From assembly GCA_914767885.1 (NCBI GenBank), contig CAJZBQ010000062.1, positions 124,001-188,000 of the forward strand: a stretch of DNA of 64,000 bases, in the 5' to 3' direction. A program made the translations under genes and the position numbers. The stretch comes from Blepharisma stoltei (lineage: Eukaryota > Ciliophora > Heterotrichea > Heterotrichida > Blepharismidae). Below are positions 54,588 to 64,000 of this stretch, in pieces (the first letter of the stretch is position 1; every line of letters begins with the position of its first letter). Under the pieces are notes generated by a model. It was not told the origin of the DNA. It was given only the letters and a program-made list of their open reading frames with translations, and searched no databases.

Positions 54588-56761
54588 ATGATCATTAAAT
54601 CATTGCGTAGATTCAAATCATTTATAGGGGATCTTCCTCCAGACCATCATTTTCCTTTAGAAAACTTGCCGTTTGGCGTTGGCAAGCGAATAGGAGCTAA
54701 AGGCGGCGTAAAATGTGTAAGTAGAATCGGAGACTACGCAATAAATCTCGCAGAATTAGAATCCCAAGGATTTTTCAAAGAAATTCTCCCTCAAAGCACT
54801 TTTTCTTACTCCCCCTTTAAATTGGAACTAAAAAATTTTGTTCCAATTTAAAGGGGGGTTAATTTTTTTTTTTTAAAAAAAAATATCAATATAAAAAAAA
54901 ATTCAAAAACTTATCGAATTAGATCAATAAATTTGTTTAATAAAACGCTATTTACTCTTTATCCTTTAAAACAAAGCAAGATATAACTAAATTTCATTAT
55001 TAGTTAATACGCCACTATTAATTGGTATCAAAATTATTTACACAAAAATTTTTATTTTTATTGATAAAAAAATTAAAAAAAAAAAAATTTAGAAAATTTA
55101 TCGATCAAAGTGCCAATTTTGTTTAAATAAGATGTTATTTATACTCTATTCTTTAAAATAAAGCAAGAAATAAGTAAATTTTGAAATTTTATAATGAATT
55201 CCCTATTGAATTTATATCAAAACTATCCAAATAAAAAATATCATTTTTATCAAAAAAACAAAAATTTTTTTGAAAATTTTAAAAAAAACAAAATTAATTT
55301 TTTTTTAAAATTTAGCAATTAAGGATAATAAATTTATTTAAATAAGATGCTCTTTATACTTTTTTCTTTAAAAAAGAGCAAGATATAAATAAATTTTTTA
55401 ATTTTAGTTAAGAAGAAACATTTAACTTATATCAAAACTTTTTAGATAAAATTATATATAAATTTTTTATTATAAAATTAAATTTTGTTCCAATTTAAAG
55501 GGGGGTTAATTTCCCAAAAAAGTGGAAATTTTACCGATATTTTGTTCCAATTTAAGGGGGGAGTTAGGATCATTATAAAATTCCTTTTATTTTTTGGTAA
55601 ATTTAATAGGAAAACTTGTTTTACCAGGAATTTTTCAATCAAATTTATTTATTTATAAAAATATCTTATATTTATCCTTTTTCTTCAAAATTCCTCAACA
55701 AATTCATGTCTCAAGAGCGCACTCAATGAAAAAAAGTCCGTGAAATCCTTCAAGACTTATTTGATGCCAATAATCCCAAAATCCGTGATAACGCTGAGCT
55801 TAGAAATGAAGTTTTAATCCCAATAGAAAATTTCAGACAAGAAATGCCTGCAAAAATAGGAGACTTCACTGATTTTTACTCCTGCAAAAATCACAGAGAC
55901 AATTGTGGGAAAAAGTATCCTTTAGCAATTAAGCCAAATTATGAATGGATTCCAATTGCTTATCATGGAAGAAGCTCAAGTGTCAAACTCAGCGGAACAC
56001 CTTTACGCAAGCCTTATGGGCAGGTTATGCACCCAGGCAGCGATAAGCCAGTTTATGAGCAATCTCAATGGCTTGATTTTGAAGTCGAAATGGGCTATTT
56101 CATAGGTGGAAAAACTAATAAATTAGGAGAAAACATCCCTATAGAGAAAGCAGCTGATAATATTTTTGGGTTCGTTATTTTAAATGATTGGACTGCTAGA
56201 GATATCCAGTTGTGGGAGTTTACACCACTTGGACCATTTAATTCGAAAAATATGCTTACTTCTATAAGCCCTTGGATTGTTACCTTAGAAGCGCTTGAAC
56301 CTTTTAAAGCTCCAATGGACCCTCAAGTCCCAGAGCCATTAGATTACCTTAAAGATCCTCATAGGTTTAATTATAATGTAGGCCTTGATGTATTTTTTAA
56401 AAAAGGTGGGGTAAAAGATTCAGATTTTGTAAAAATTTCTTCGACTAATTTGGCTCATTTGTACTGGAGTGTCGCACAGCAGGTCGCTCATCATACAGAA
56501 ACAGGGTGCAATTTAAAGCCTGGAGATTTAATTGGAACTGGAACTTTATCAGGGACTACTCCAGATACTGTTGGATCGCTACTTGAAATGGATTGTTTAG
56601 GACTTAAAGGAATCCCTTATAAAGAAGGAAGCAGGGCAAAGTTTTTAAGTGGAGGGGATTCCGTGAAAATTGTTGGGCAGTCTAAAAAAGGAAACTTGAC
56701 AATTGGGTTTGGAGAATGTGTAGGAAAAGTTCTCAGAGCCAGGACAATGAAAAAGGAATAG
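54588..56761 (+). CDS. FAH: Fumarylacetoacetase
   Basis: Last step of tyrosine catabolism: hydrolyses fumarylacetoacetate to fumarate and acetoacetate. Start MIIKSLRRFKSFIGDLPPDH, then HFPLENLPFGVGKRIGAKGG. After the 866-bp insert: SSKFLNKFMSQERTQWKKVR, IGDFTDFYSCKNH (metal Asp), IAYHGRSSSVKLSGTPLRKP, DFEVEMGYFIGG (metal Glu), FVILNDWTARDIQLWEFTPL (metal Asp), GDLIGTGTLSG and FGECVGKVL. Catalytic His is in the YHGR motif region and all metal ligands appear present. About 435 residues, normal length; TGA-Trp occurs at RTQ-W-KK. Confidence 0.95.
54807..55672. mobile_element. 866-bp composite IES in FAH (type-2 MITE inside a 108-bp IES)
   Basis: Positions 54807-55564 are a type-2 MITE (CTCCCCCTTTAAATTGGAAC hairpin; right end CCAATTTAAGGGGGGAG) and 55565-55672 is a further TA-bounded 108 bp. 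Removal of the whole joins LPQSTFSY to PFSSKFLNKFM; removing only the MITE does not restore homology, so the MITE landed in or beside an older short IES. Confidence 0.85.
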
Positions 56762-56800
56762 CTGGAAAGCAAAATTTAAATAAAAAATAGTCGTTAAAGT

Positions 56801-57061
56801 ATGATAAGAATAGTATATAATTTTAGAAATAAATTAATTATAGTAAATAATTTATATAAAAATAAGTTAAAGTCTAAAGAATTTTCATATAATATAAATC
56901 AAAATTTTATTAATCCATTTTTCATAAATTCACTGGAAATATTACCTGAAGATTGCAAAATGGATATAAGCATTATTGAAAGTACAAAATCCCTTGCTTT
57001 TCCCTTTGAATGGCTTTTTTTTTTTAAAAAAAAATTAATTGATTTATTACAACAATTGTAA
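56801..57061 (+). CDS. Hypothetical ORF, low support
   Basis: 86 codons, MIRIVYNFRNKLIIVNNLYK to LLQQL-TAA. Asn/Ile/Lys-rich as expected from AT-rich DNA; contains a stretch ILPEDCKMDISIIESTKSLA that looks more coding. No family. Confidence 0.25.
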   Translation: MIRIVYNFRNKLIIVNNLYKNKLKSKEFSYNINQNFINPFFINSLEILPEDCKMDISIIESTKSLAFPFEWLFFFKKKLIDLLQQL

Positions 57062-57465
57062 AAAAATAATAAAATTTAGTCTAAAATTATCATATTCTAA
57101 AAAATGCATTAATTTAAAAGGGGAGTTAAATAATTTTCATATATAATTAAAAACTTATTTTTCCTCTCTGCTTTACAAATAAACAGCATGAAAAATTTAG
57201 CTCAACATGTCGTCGAAATCTTTGGTAATTATTAAATCACCATAAAGAAGTAGATTATAAATGTCACTGGACGTGGGCATAGAGAGCATCTTTTGTTTAC
57301 TCCTTCCTTGTTGAGTGAAGCAACATATCCAAAAAAATCCTTTTAGAAAATTAAATTTTCATGTATATTTTTTTCAATAATATTTTGATAATGATTATCA
57401 TGAATAAATCAATTTTTAATATTACTAAAATCAGAATTTACCTTCCTAAACTTAAATTACTTTAG
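57062..57465. other. Spacer with MITE remnants
   Basis: AAAAGGGGAGTTAA at 57117 looks like a type-2 MITE end and TTTACTCCTTCCTTGTTGAG at about 57297 a worn type-1 end. Between them a coding-like run (GRGHREHLLF) needs in-frame TAA and TAG to be read, so I do not call it. Confidence 0.4.
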
Positions 57466-57975
57466 AGAAGTCCCCTGAAGGCGACTACTTGCCTCCACAT
57501 AACGCTCAACCACTTGCTTGCCAGTCTGAACAAAGCCTTCCACTGCTTTGCACCTCATAGACGAGGGCTTGCACTTGCTACTCGGGAGTCAGAGACGCTG
57601 GGCCACCATGCCGTATGCAAGAGGGTTCACCTACTAGAAAATTCGAAAAAAGATTTATAGTCTAGTTGCCCACCAAAATGAAACCTGGAGCCCAGGACGC
57701 AACGCCTCCCATCGTACTAGGAATTTTGCCGATTAGCCAAGTGACTACCTCTAGCCTTGCTCAGCTTTCTATTTCCAATTCCAGTGAACCTCTCATCACG
57801 AGATAAAACCTTGACCTAGATGTTTGCATGCAGTCGGCCTGCGCTCCTCCAAACCAAGTAAAAACCAGCCTGATGCACATTTCCGGACGCTGTCCTCTCT
57901 TCCACAAGCTGCAGCTTTCACAATGAGCCTACCAGCTGCAGGTGTTAAGAAGGCAGGTTGGCTTTAAAGTTATTT
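57466..57975. mobile_element. GC-rich repeat, partner of 59212-59713
   Basis: Shares, in opposite orientation, stretches such as GAGCCCAGGACGCAACGCCT and CATAACGCTCAACCACTTGC / GCGGTTGGGTGTTATGCGGA with the copy at 59212-59713. Ends TTTGATGTATATAG. Lies just 5' of the exchanger start. Confidence 0.7.
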
Positions 57976-58064
57976 GATGTATATAGATTACCTTCCAAAT
58001 TATTTCTAATAATAAATATTAATAATCTTCTCGCACCAGCGAAAAATCTTTCTCGCTCATAAAT

Positions 58065-60237
58065 ATGAAGTTAATACTCATCACTCTTTCTATGATACTA
58101 TCAGTCTATCTCCCAAAATACAAGGTAAACCAAATTTAGATTCATTATTTTCATGAATCTGGCGTTATAATTTTGATAGGTATCGGATTAGGAGCATTTA
58201 TGGATGGAATTAGACACCCGCTTTCAAGATTTAGCTCAGATATTCTATAACTAAATACTTAACCATATTATTCTATGCACTATTTTTTAATTTTTATATG
58301 GTCATTATTTATAATACTGATAATTTTCATTACATCTCAATATATATTTTTTGACTTTATGCTGCCCTTCCTCATTTTAGCTGCAGGCTTCAACATGAAA
58401 AGGCGACGATTTTTCCGAAATATTGGCCCAATCTTTTTATTAGGCATCATAGGAACTTTAATATGTTTTGTTCTAATAGCAGCTATGGCCTACGCCTTCA
58501 GTGAATGAGGATTCATCAACCATGATGGCACAAAGTACCTAAGCCCTAGTGAAGTTATGGCTTTAGGTGCCGTTTTATCATCTTCAGATGTCGTTTGTGC
58601 TTTAGCCCTTGTAGAAGAATCCAAAACCCCTAAACTCCACTCAATTTTATTTGGGGAGTCCGTCATAAACGACGCTGTTGGCATTTTGCTTGTAAATGTC
58701 GTAAAAACAGTGAGTATTTCTAATATAAACGCAACTGAAGTATTTACCTTTATTGGCACATTTTTGTATGTAAGTATTACAAGTATTTTGATGGGAGCTG
58801 TTTTTGGTCTAATTGCGAGTTTTATGACAAAAGTTTTGTATGATTTACGAGACGAGCCAAGCAAGTCTATTGCGTTACAGTTTTATATATCAATTTTAGG
58901 GTATATGATAGCAAAAGCAATTGACTTGTCAGCGGTTATTGTACTTTTAGTGTGCGGAATTATATCAGGACATTATGCATGGTATAATTTGTCTAGAACT
59001 TCAAGGACTGCTGTGACTAATTCTTTTCAGTTTATTGGGGATGCTTCAGAAGCACTTGTTTTTGCTTATTTAGGAATTTCTGCTTTTACTTATAAAGAAG
59101 AGGGAATTGAATGGAATTATATTATTGCTGTTTCTGGGGCTACGATAGTGTCAAGATTAATTGCAGTATTTGGATTGATATGGATTGTACAGTTGCTTTC
59201 TGGTTGGAATGTATATTAAGAAGGAGTGCTATGCCCTCTTAACATATGTAGATGGTGGGATACTGGGGACCTTGTGGAAGTGAGGACAGCGCTTAGAAAT
59301 ATGTATCTGGGTGCTGCATTGCTTGGAGAAGTGCAATGTCTGGCTGACTGATGCATGCTCACATCCAAGTCAAAGCGCTACTTTGAGGGAATGCTGATAA
59401 GGGACGCCCAGAGACCAGAGGACATCACATGGCCAATCGAGCAAAGCCCTAAACGATATCAGGCTATCAGGCGTTGCGTCCTGGGCTCTGGATTCCATTT
59501 TTAGCTGACACCAGACCTTCTGGAAGGCAAACCTGCTGACGTAGGGCTTCGTGATCCTGCATCCCTTATCTCAGATACCGAGCGCAAGCCCCTGTCCATG
59601 AGGATTATCATAGTAAAAGGCCGTGTCTAGACTGGCAAGAAAGCGGTTGGGTGTTATGCGGAGCCGAGTAGTAGCCTGCCTGGGACTTATATATAAGTAA
59701 TTAAAGTTTTAGCTATCTGGTGGGAAATTTAAAATGAGTGTTGGAGCTATTTCGGTTATTTGGATGGGCGGGATTATTAGAGGAGCAGTCTCCTTTGCAT
59801 TGTCTCTTGATTTGGATTTTTCCCACAAAGATGTCCTCCGTATCACTGTTTTAGGAGTTGTGATTGGGACAACTCTAGTTTTTGGAACGGTTTTGCCTTT
59901 GTGGGTCAGGTGGATTAAGCCTGATGAAGGAAATGACGACCGTGGAATGGAAATAAAAGATGATGATTTAAGCAGGTCAATAACAGGAAGAAAAAGCGTC
60001 TTTTTAGCACAGGATGAGACAAAAACGTATAAAAATTGGGTCCATAAAATGTGGAGGACTATTGATGATAAATATATAAAACCGTGACTAATTCACAAAG
60101 ATGCTTTGGAAGAGGTCAAAAAAGCAAAGGCAAATCTTGCAGCTAAGAATTTGGTTCTTAAAGATGATAATGATACTATACCAGAAGTATCGGAGTATTC
60201 GCTCCATTCGAATGGATCATATAGAGAAATGCAGTAA
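58065..60237 (+). CDS. Na+/H+ exchanger (CPA1/NHE family)
   Basis: Multi-pass membrane antiporter of about 515 residues. Start MKLILITLSMILSVYLPKYK, then a 15-nt intron, then IHYFHESGVIILIGIGLGAF. After a 99-bp IES: DFMLPFLILAAGFNMKRRRF, then ALGAVLSSSDVVCALALVEE and LFGESVINDAVGILLV, which holds the ion-binding ND motif (family consensus 'GESvLNDavs'). After a 502-bp GC-rich insert: VIWMGGIIRGAVSFALSLDL, a conserved 'G-x-RGA' segment. The C-terminal tail is short (about 110 residues) and polar, ending SNGSYREMQ-TAA. TGA-Trp at AYAFSE-W-GF. Confidence 0.92.
58125..58139 (+). other. 15-nt spliceosomal intron
   Basis: GTAAACCAAATTTAG. It contains an in-frame TAG (its last three bases); removal joins LPKYK to IHYFHESGV, which matches the first NHE helix. 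The only clear intron of this size in the window. Confidence 0.85.
58246..58344. other. Short IES in exchanger gene (99 bp)
   Basis: TA to TA; removal joins RFSSDIL to FFDFMLPFLIL. Confidence 0.8.
59212..59713. mobile_element. 502-bp GC-rich insert in exchanger gene
   Basis: TA-bounded; same family as 57466-57975, inverted. Removal joins LLSGWNV to SGGKFKMSVGAIS with the length required by the frame offset. Confidence 0.8.
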
Positions 60238-61010
60238 TATTTAATTATTTATTTTCTTAAAATTCGTAATAAATGATTTTTTGAATATTAAAATATTCAG
60301 GATTTAATAAAATGTCATTAATTTTAAATAGCTCAATATAGTTCTATATATGAAAATAATTTTAATGATTAGCATGAAGCTAAGATACGCAAGCAATGAA
60401 GTCCATTAAACGATTACATTTTCTATGATGACGATCTATACCGGAGCAGACTATATAAAATATTTTATACTAATTTTCGATTAATTTTAATTTTGCAATC
60501 TTGAATTACTTAACGATAGCTAGCAAGTTTGCCTAAAAACTAGGATTTTATAATAAAATTAATCAGATTAATTTTAAATAAAGTCTGAATATAATAATCA
60601 AAATTCCTACAAAATTTAAAGAATTTAATTATTTTTTATTTTACTAATAATCAGCCAATTCTGTAATAAATTTCTCAAGATTATTGTTTATTTTACAAAT
60701 CCAATAATTCTCTCATCAATCAGGATTTTACCTATATATTTCTATTATTGACAATAAATGAGCTTTTAGACAGCAAGTGCTTCAGTAATCCAGTCAAAAA
60801 GCTGTACGAAAATTTGAATATCGAAAACTATATAGAAAAAAGACCTTAAAAAGAGCTATTAACCTAGGGATTCAATTAGAAGGATTTTTATTAAGCAAAG
60901 CAATAAGTGAGCTTTAATAAAAAAAAACAATCCATATTTATCATAAATCTTGCATAAATAAGGTAGCTAATTTCTTTAAAATATAAACATAAATATAATT
61001 ATAGCCACTC
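60238..61010. other. AT-rich spacer with a dispersed repeat
   Basis: 60300-60460 is the second copy of the repeat at 16440-16650. No gene recognised in the remainder. Confidence 0.5.
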
Positions 61011-62785
61011 ATGGGAGTCTGCTGTCATAAAGAATATTCAATTAAAAGGCCTCTCGCTTCATGTTCTGCTACAAAAACGACAATTGCAAGAGCATTAAAT
61101 GCTGACACCATTTCAAAGCATTATACACTTCTCAGAACTATTGGATATGGAGCATTTGGAACTGTAAGAGAAGCAACTTTGATTAATCCTGGTGAAGCTC
61201 CTATCCTAGAACCTTCTGAGAGGCATTATGCAATTAAATCAATCAACAAAAACAAGGTAAAAAAATATTTAAAATCGTTGGATAGTGAATTGAGCATACT
61301 TCATATGCTGGATCACCCAAACATATGTAAATTATATGAAATCTATGAAGATCAGATGTACATTCATTTGGTAACTGAATATTGCCAAGGAGGAGATCTC
61401 TTATCACTCTATTTATAGGAAAAATAGGTTATTAAATATAAATTTTTTTGACTAAAGATTTCTCTATATAGCTTTATAATAAAAATTTATATTTACCTCA
61501 ATATATAGCGAACAAATGTTATTATTTTTAAATGAAGGAGCTAGAAAATTGGTCAGTTCATAAAATCTCAACAGAAGCTGAGCTTGTCAGAATTATACAA
61601 AAAGTTCTATTAGCAGTAAATCACCTACACAACATGCATATTTGCCATAGAGACATTAAGCCAGAAAATATTCTATTTTCAAGTGACAGACCGGACTCCG
61701 AAATAAAACTAATAGACTTCGGGTTTTCCACCAAATTTTTGGACAAAGAAATGGACTCATTTGTAGGATCTCCAAGATATATGGCTCCAGAAATCATTAA
61801 AGGAAGCTATGGGAAGGAATGCGATATTTGGTCGATTGGGGTGATGACTTATTTTTTGCTAATTGGAAAATTTCCATTCCCAGGTAGATCATTGCATGAC
61901 CAATTCAAAAATATTTTAAAAGGAGAGTTTTGTACCAATAGTCCTAGCTGGGCTTCTATATCTCCAGAAGCCCAGGATTTTATTTCAAAAATGTTAGTTT
62001 TAAATCCTGATAATCGCATTACAGCAACTCAGGCTTTAAACCATGATTGATTTAAATCAATAAATACAAAATCGCATACAATTGATAAAAAAATTTTCCA
62101 TTCAATCAAAAAATATAAAGATAAAGGAAAGCTCTGAAATATTGCAATGAAAGTCTTAGTTAGAAATCTTTCCCAAGACCAAATAGATGACTTAAAAACA
62201 GCTTTCCACGAACTCGATAGACAAAGAACAGGATTTATCACTGCTGAAGACATTCAGGCCTGCATGGAAAAGAGCAATCTTCAGCTCGCCAAAGAAGAGT
62301 TCAATAGTTTATTAGAAAAAATCGAATTTATTGGAAAAGGTAAATTAAACTATACCCAGTTTCTTATAGCAGCTGCAGATAGAAAAAAAATTATTGATGA
62401 AGAAAACACATGGATGACTTTTAGATATTTTGACATTGACGCTGACGGGAAAATCAATATGAGTGATTTAAAAAGTGCTATAGAAAAAGCAGGATGCTAT
62501 ATATCAGAAACTGAATATCGAGATTTATTGCAAGAATTTGAGCTTAAATTTGACGAAGATTTAAGCTATGAGGATTTTGCAGATATTTTGAACTGTAAGT
62601 GCTATTTAGGCTTCACAGATATTTCAAGCTCATTTTGCACAGAAAATGATGAATCATTGAGAACGCCGATAAGAAAATTAAGTACAAGAAGATTAACTAA
62701 TAGACGCTGCTCTATGGTAGAAGCGATAAAAAGAGCAAGAAGGAGCACAATTGACCCATGCATCTCTTCTACTCAAATTATTTAA
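61011..62785 (+). CDS. Calcium-dependent protein kinase (CDPK)
   Basis: Start MGVCCHKEYSIKRPLASCSA: Gly2 plus Cys4/5 for myristoylation and palmitoylation. Kinase domain: RTIGYGAFGTVREATL (Gly loop), HYAIKSINKNK (Lys), HICHRDIKPENILF (HRD), IKLIDFGFSTKF (DFG), GSPRYMAPEIIKGSYG. A junction domain follows (NHD-W-FKSINTKS, TGA-Trp) with VLVRNLSQDQIDDLKTAFHE. Of four EF-hands only the third is canonical (FDIDADGKINMSDL); the first has lost several ligands. About 550 residues with a Arg/Ser-rich tail. One 128-bp IES in the hinge. Confidence 0.92.
61414..61541. other. IES in CDPK (128 bp)
   Basis: TA to TA with similar flanks (TAGGAAAA / TAGAAAAT). Removal joins GGDLLSLYL to ENWSVHKISTE, and the length fits the frame offset. 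Confidence 0.8.
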
Positions 62786-62932
62786 CGATTTTCATAACAT
62801 TATTTAAGATAAAATGGCTATCATTTTGATTTTTATTATAAACGAAAGTGTTTTAAATATTCTATATCAAATAATCGAGCATATACTTATTTTTCTATAA
62901 TAAAATTTAAAAATGCTTTAGAAATGCTTGCA

Positions 62933-63733
62933 TTAGTTAGCGAAATATAGAAGAATTTCATTATATGTGGGACTTGGAGAAAATTCTTCTGTTATCTCGA
63001 CAGATTCAGCCATGGAGCAAAGAAAGTTTGAAATGGCTGGTTTTGTTTCACATAAATCGTCAGAGGCATCTTCAAGTTCTTGTTTAATGAAAGTTCCATC
63101 AAAGCGCCAATAATTTGTTATAAAATGCTCAATTAAAGTTGCAAGAGTGTTGATATAAATAGTTTCCTGAGCTATCTGAATTTCTTTTATCATCGCTGAC
63201 AATAAAAATGTTGAGTTTAATGACTCTTTGCTATCATAAATGATTTTTTTAATTATCAAAGCTTCTGGAGTATCAAAAAGCCTATAAAAATGCAATACGT
63301 CTTTGATTAGTTCTGAATCTTCACTATTTTCTATTATAAAACATGCAAAAATTATGTTCTCTACCGATAAATTATAAAGCTCTTCATTAGAAGCACATAA
63401 AAGTTTACTATAAAAATAGCATGGCTCTAGCTCAGCACTTAAGCTTCCATTTTCTTTTGCTTCTATTAAATTCCACGCAACTTCTCTATCTTTACATTTT
63501 TCAACTAAATTTGTATAGCAAATAAGCCTCGCTGATCCAAAATCATAATAATCTTCTATCCGATCTAATTTATATTCATCCCAAAAAGGTCTATATATCC
63601 GGGTAAAAAATTGAGACAGTTTATGTGAGATTTGTTTTAAATATTTATTCTCCCATAAAAGTTTAGTTACTTCACTGGTATATTTGATAATAATATATTC
63701 ATATTCTGGAATCATAGAAACAATTAAATCTGC
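62933..63733 (-). CDS. Hypothetical helical protein, 5' part beyond a MITE
   Basis: About 265 residues of helical sequence (LIVSMIPEYEYIIIKYTSEV; RPFWDEYKLDRIEDYYDFGS; VENIIFACFIIENSEDSELI; ATLIEHFITNYWRFDGTFIK) ending LLYFAN-TAG. No family recognised. The upstream edge is a MITE terminus, so the apparent start Met lies inside the element and the true N-terminus is probably outside the window. Confidence 0.55.
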   Translation of the reverse strand, partial: ADLIVSMIPEYEYIIIKYTSEVTKLLWENKYLKQISHKLSQFFTRIYRPFWDEYKLDRIEDYYDFGSARLICYTNLVEKCKDREVAWNLIEAKENGSLSAELEPCYFYSKLLCASNEELYNLSVENIIFACFIIENSEDSELIKDVLHFYRLFDTPEALIIKKIIYDSKESLNSTFLLSAMIKEIQIAQETIYINTLATLIEHFITNYWRFDGTFIKQELEDASDDLCETKPAISNFLCSMAESVEITEEFSPSPTYNEILLYFAN

Positions 63734-64000
63734 TAACTTCACCCCTCCGTGAGTGAATAAAAATTTTTGTTTGATTATAGAAGGGTTAATTTTGTTTTTT
63801 ACAAAATTTAAAAAATCCCAATTCGCAAAATTTTGAAAGCAAATATTTATTTAATTTGCAAAATTTATGTTTTAAAGTGCAAGCTATTAAAATTAAGCAA
63901 AATTAGCTCGAGATTTCATTATACTAATAATATATATCAAAAATTTTTCTATTAAAAATATTTTTGTTCAATCACAGAAGATGGGTTTTTACCCAAAAAT
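63734..64000 (+). mobile_element. MITE, truncated by the window end
   Basis: Begins CTTCACCCCTCCGTGAGTG after TA, with the interior AGATTTCATTATACTAATAA and an internal right-end motif (ATCACAGAAGATGGG) near 63970. Confidence 0.85.

Noticed and set aside
58275..58345. Exchanger start at 58275
   Set aside because: Within a 99-bp TA-bounded insert; the N-terminal exon with the 15-nt intron is upstream.
1..64000. All three stop codons reassigned, as in Condylostoma
   Set aside because: Large conserved genes (giant GTPase gene, K+ channel, FAH, USP47-type, RSP3) contain no in-frame TAA/TAG outside inserts and end at TAA or TAG. Only a few doubtful frames would need it.

Overview
This window looks like germline (micronuclear) DNA of a heterotrich ciliate, most likely Blepharisma or a close relative. 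The evidence is internal. (1) TGA is read as tryptophan in nearly every conserved gene, while TAA and TAG end genes. (2) One gene carries a 15-nt GT...AG intron (58125-58139), a size I know only from heterotrichs. (3) Almost every conserved gene is cut by inserts bounded by TA dinucleotides, and removing an insert together with one TA restores the reading frame and the family motif. These are internal eliminated sequences (IESs). I could place about 30 of them; the reading-frame offset between flanking segments agreed with the insert length in nearly every case I could test. The match to Blepharisma, and to its published Pogo-derived MITE, is from memory and was not computed.

Layout. 1-351: end of a PIG-X-like gene. 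887-1440: B-box-like reading frame with in-frame TAA/TAG. 2272-4373: copine. 4643-10934 (-): one very large gene with B-box, coiled coil, propeller-like region, GB1-type GTPase, Cys/His-rich repeats and a vWA domain. 10935-14290: repeat- and MITE-rich accessory DNA with broken genes. 14645-15223 (-): secreted Cys-rich protein. 15456-17442: ERGIC/ERV cargo receptor. 17676-18719: START protein. 19124-20475: PTEN-type phosphatase. 20615-24690 (-): USP47-type deubiquitinase. 25206-25430: small acylated protein. 25822-25894: tRNA-Ala. 26646-29074: allantoinase-like pseudoenzyme. 29097-32586 (-): HEAT-repeat protein. 32822-34584 (-): tRNA 2'-phosphotransferase fused to a DEDDh exonuclease. 34670-36170 (-): coiled-coil protein. 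36415-37344: histidine phosphatase. 38011-40131 (-): radial spoke protein 3. 40216-41010 (-): acylated C2 protein. 41400-45467: decayed germline element with OTU protease and retrovirus-type integrase. 45707-45777: tRNA-His. 46188-46859 (-): hypothetical protein. 46950-49393 (-): cyclic-nucleotide-type K+ channel. 49571-52429 (-): coiled-coil protein carrying three retroposon-like inserts. 52791-53639 (-): hypothetical protein ending exactly at a MITE. 54588-56761: fumarylacetoacetase. 58065-60237: Na+/H+ exchanger. 61011-62785: calcium-dependent protein kinase. 62933-63733 (-): hypothetical protein, open at the window end.

Mobile load. At least a dozen copies of one hairpin-ended MITE family (terminal CCTCCGTGAGCGAACAAAA), two copies of a second 0.75-0.8 kb family (terminal CCCCTTTAAATTGGAAC), a 139-bp terminal-inverted-repeat element, a 150-bp fold-back element, and about eight GC-rich retroposon-like inserts, two of them with clear 11-14 bp target-site duplications. 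Most sit inside genes and would be removed precisely in the somatic genome.

The host genes are ordinary eukaryotic ones (membrane traffic, Ca2+/lipid signalling, ciliary structure, ubiquitin, RNA processing). Several single-base frame changes, two of them at homopolymers, look like assembly indels rather than biology. The strongest candidates for new biology are the giant GTPase/vWA gene, the TPT1-exonuclease fusion, the germline OTU-integrase element, the TGA-bounded MITE, and the reading frames with in-frame TAA/TAG.
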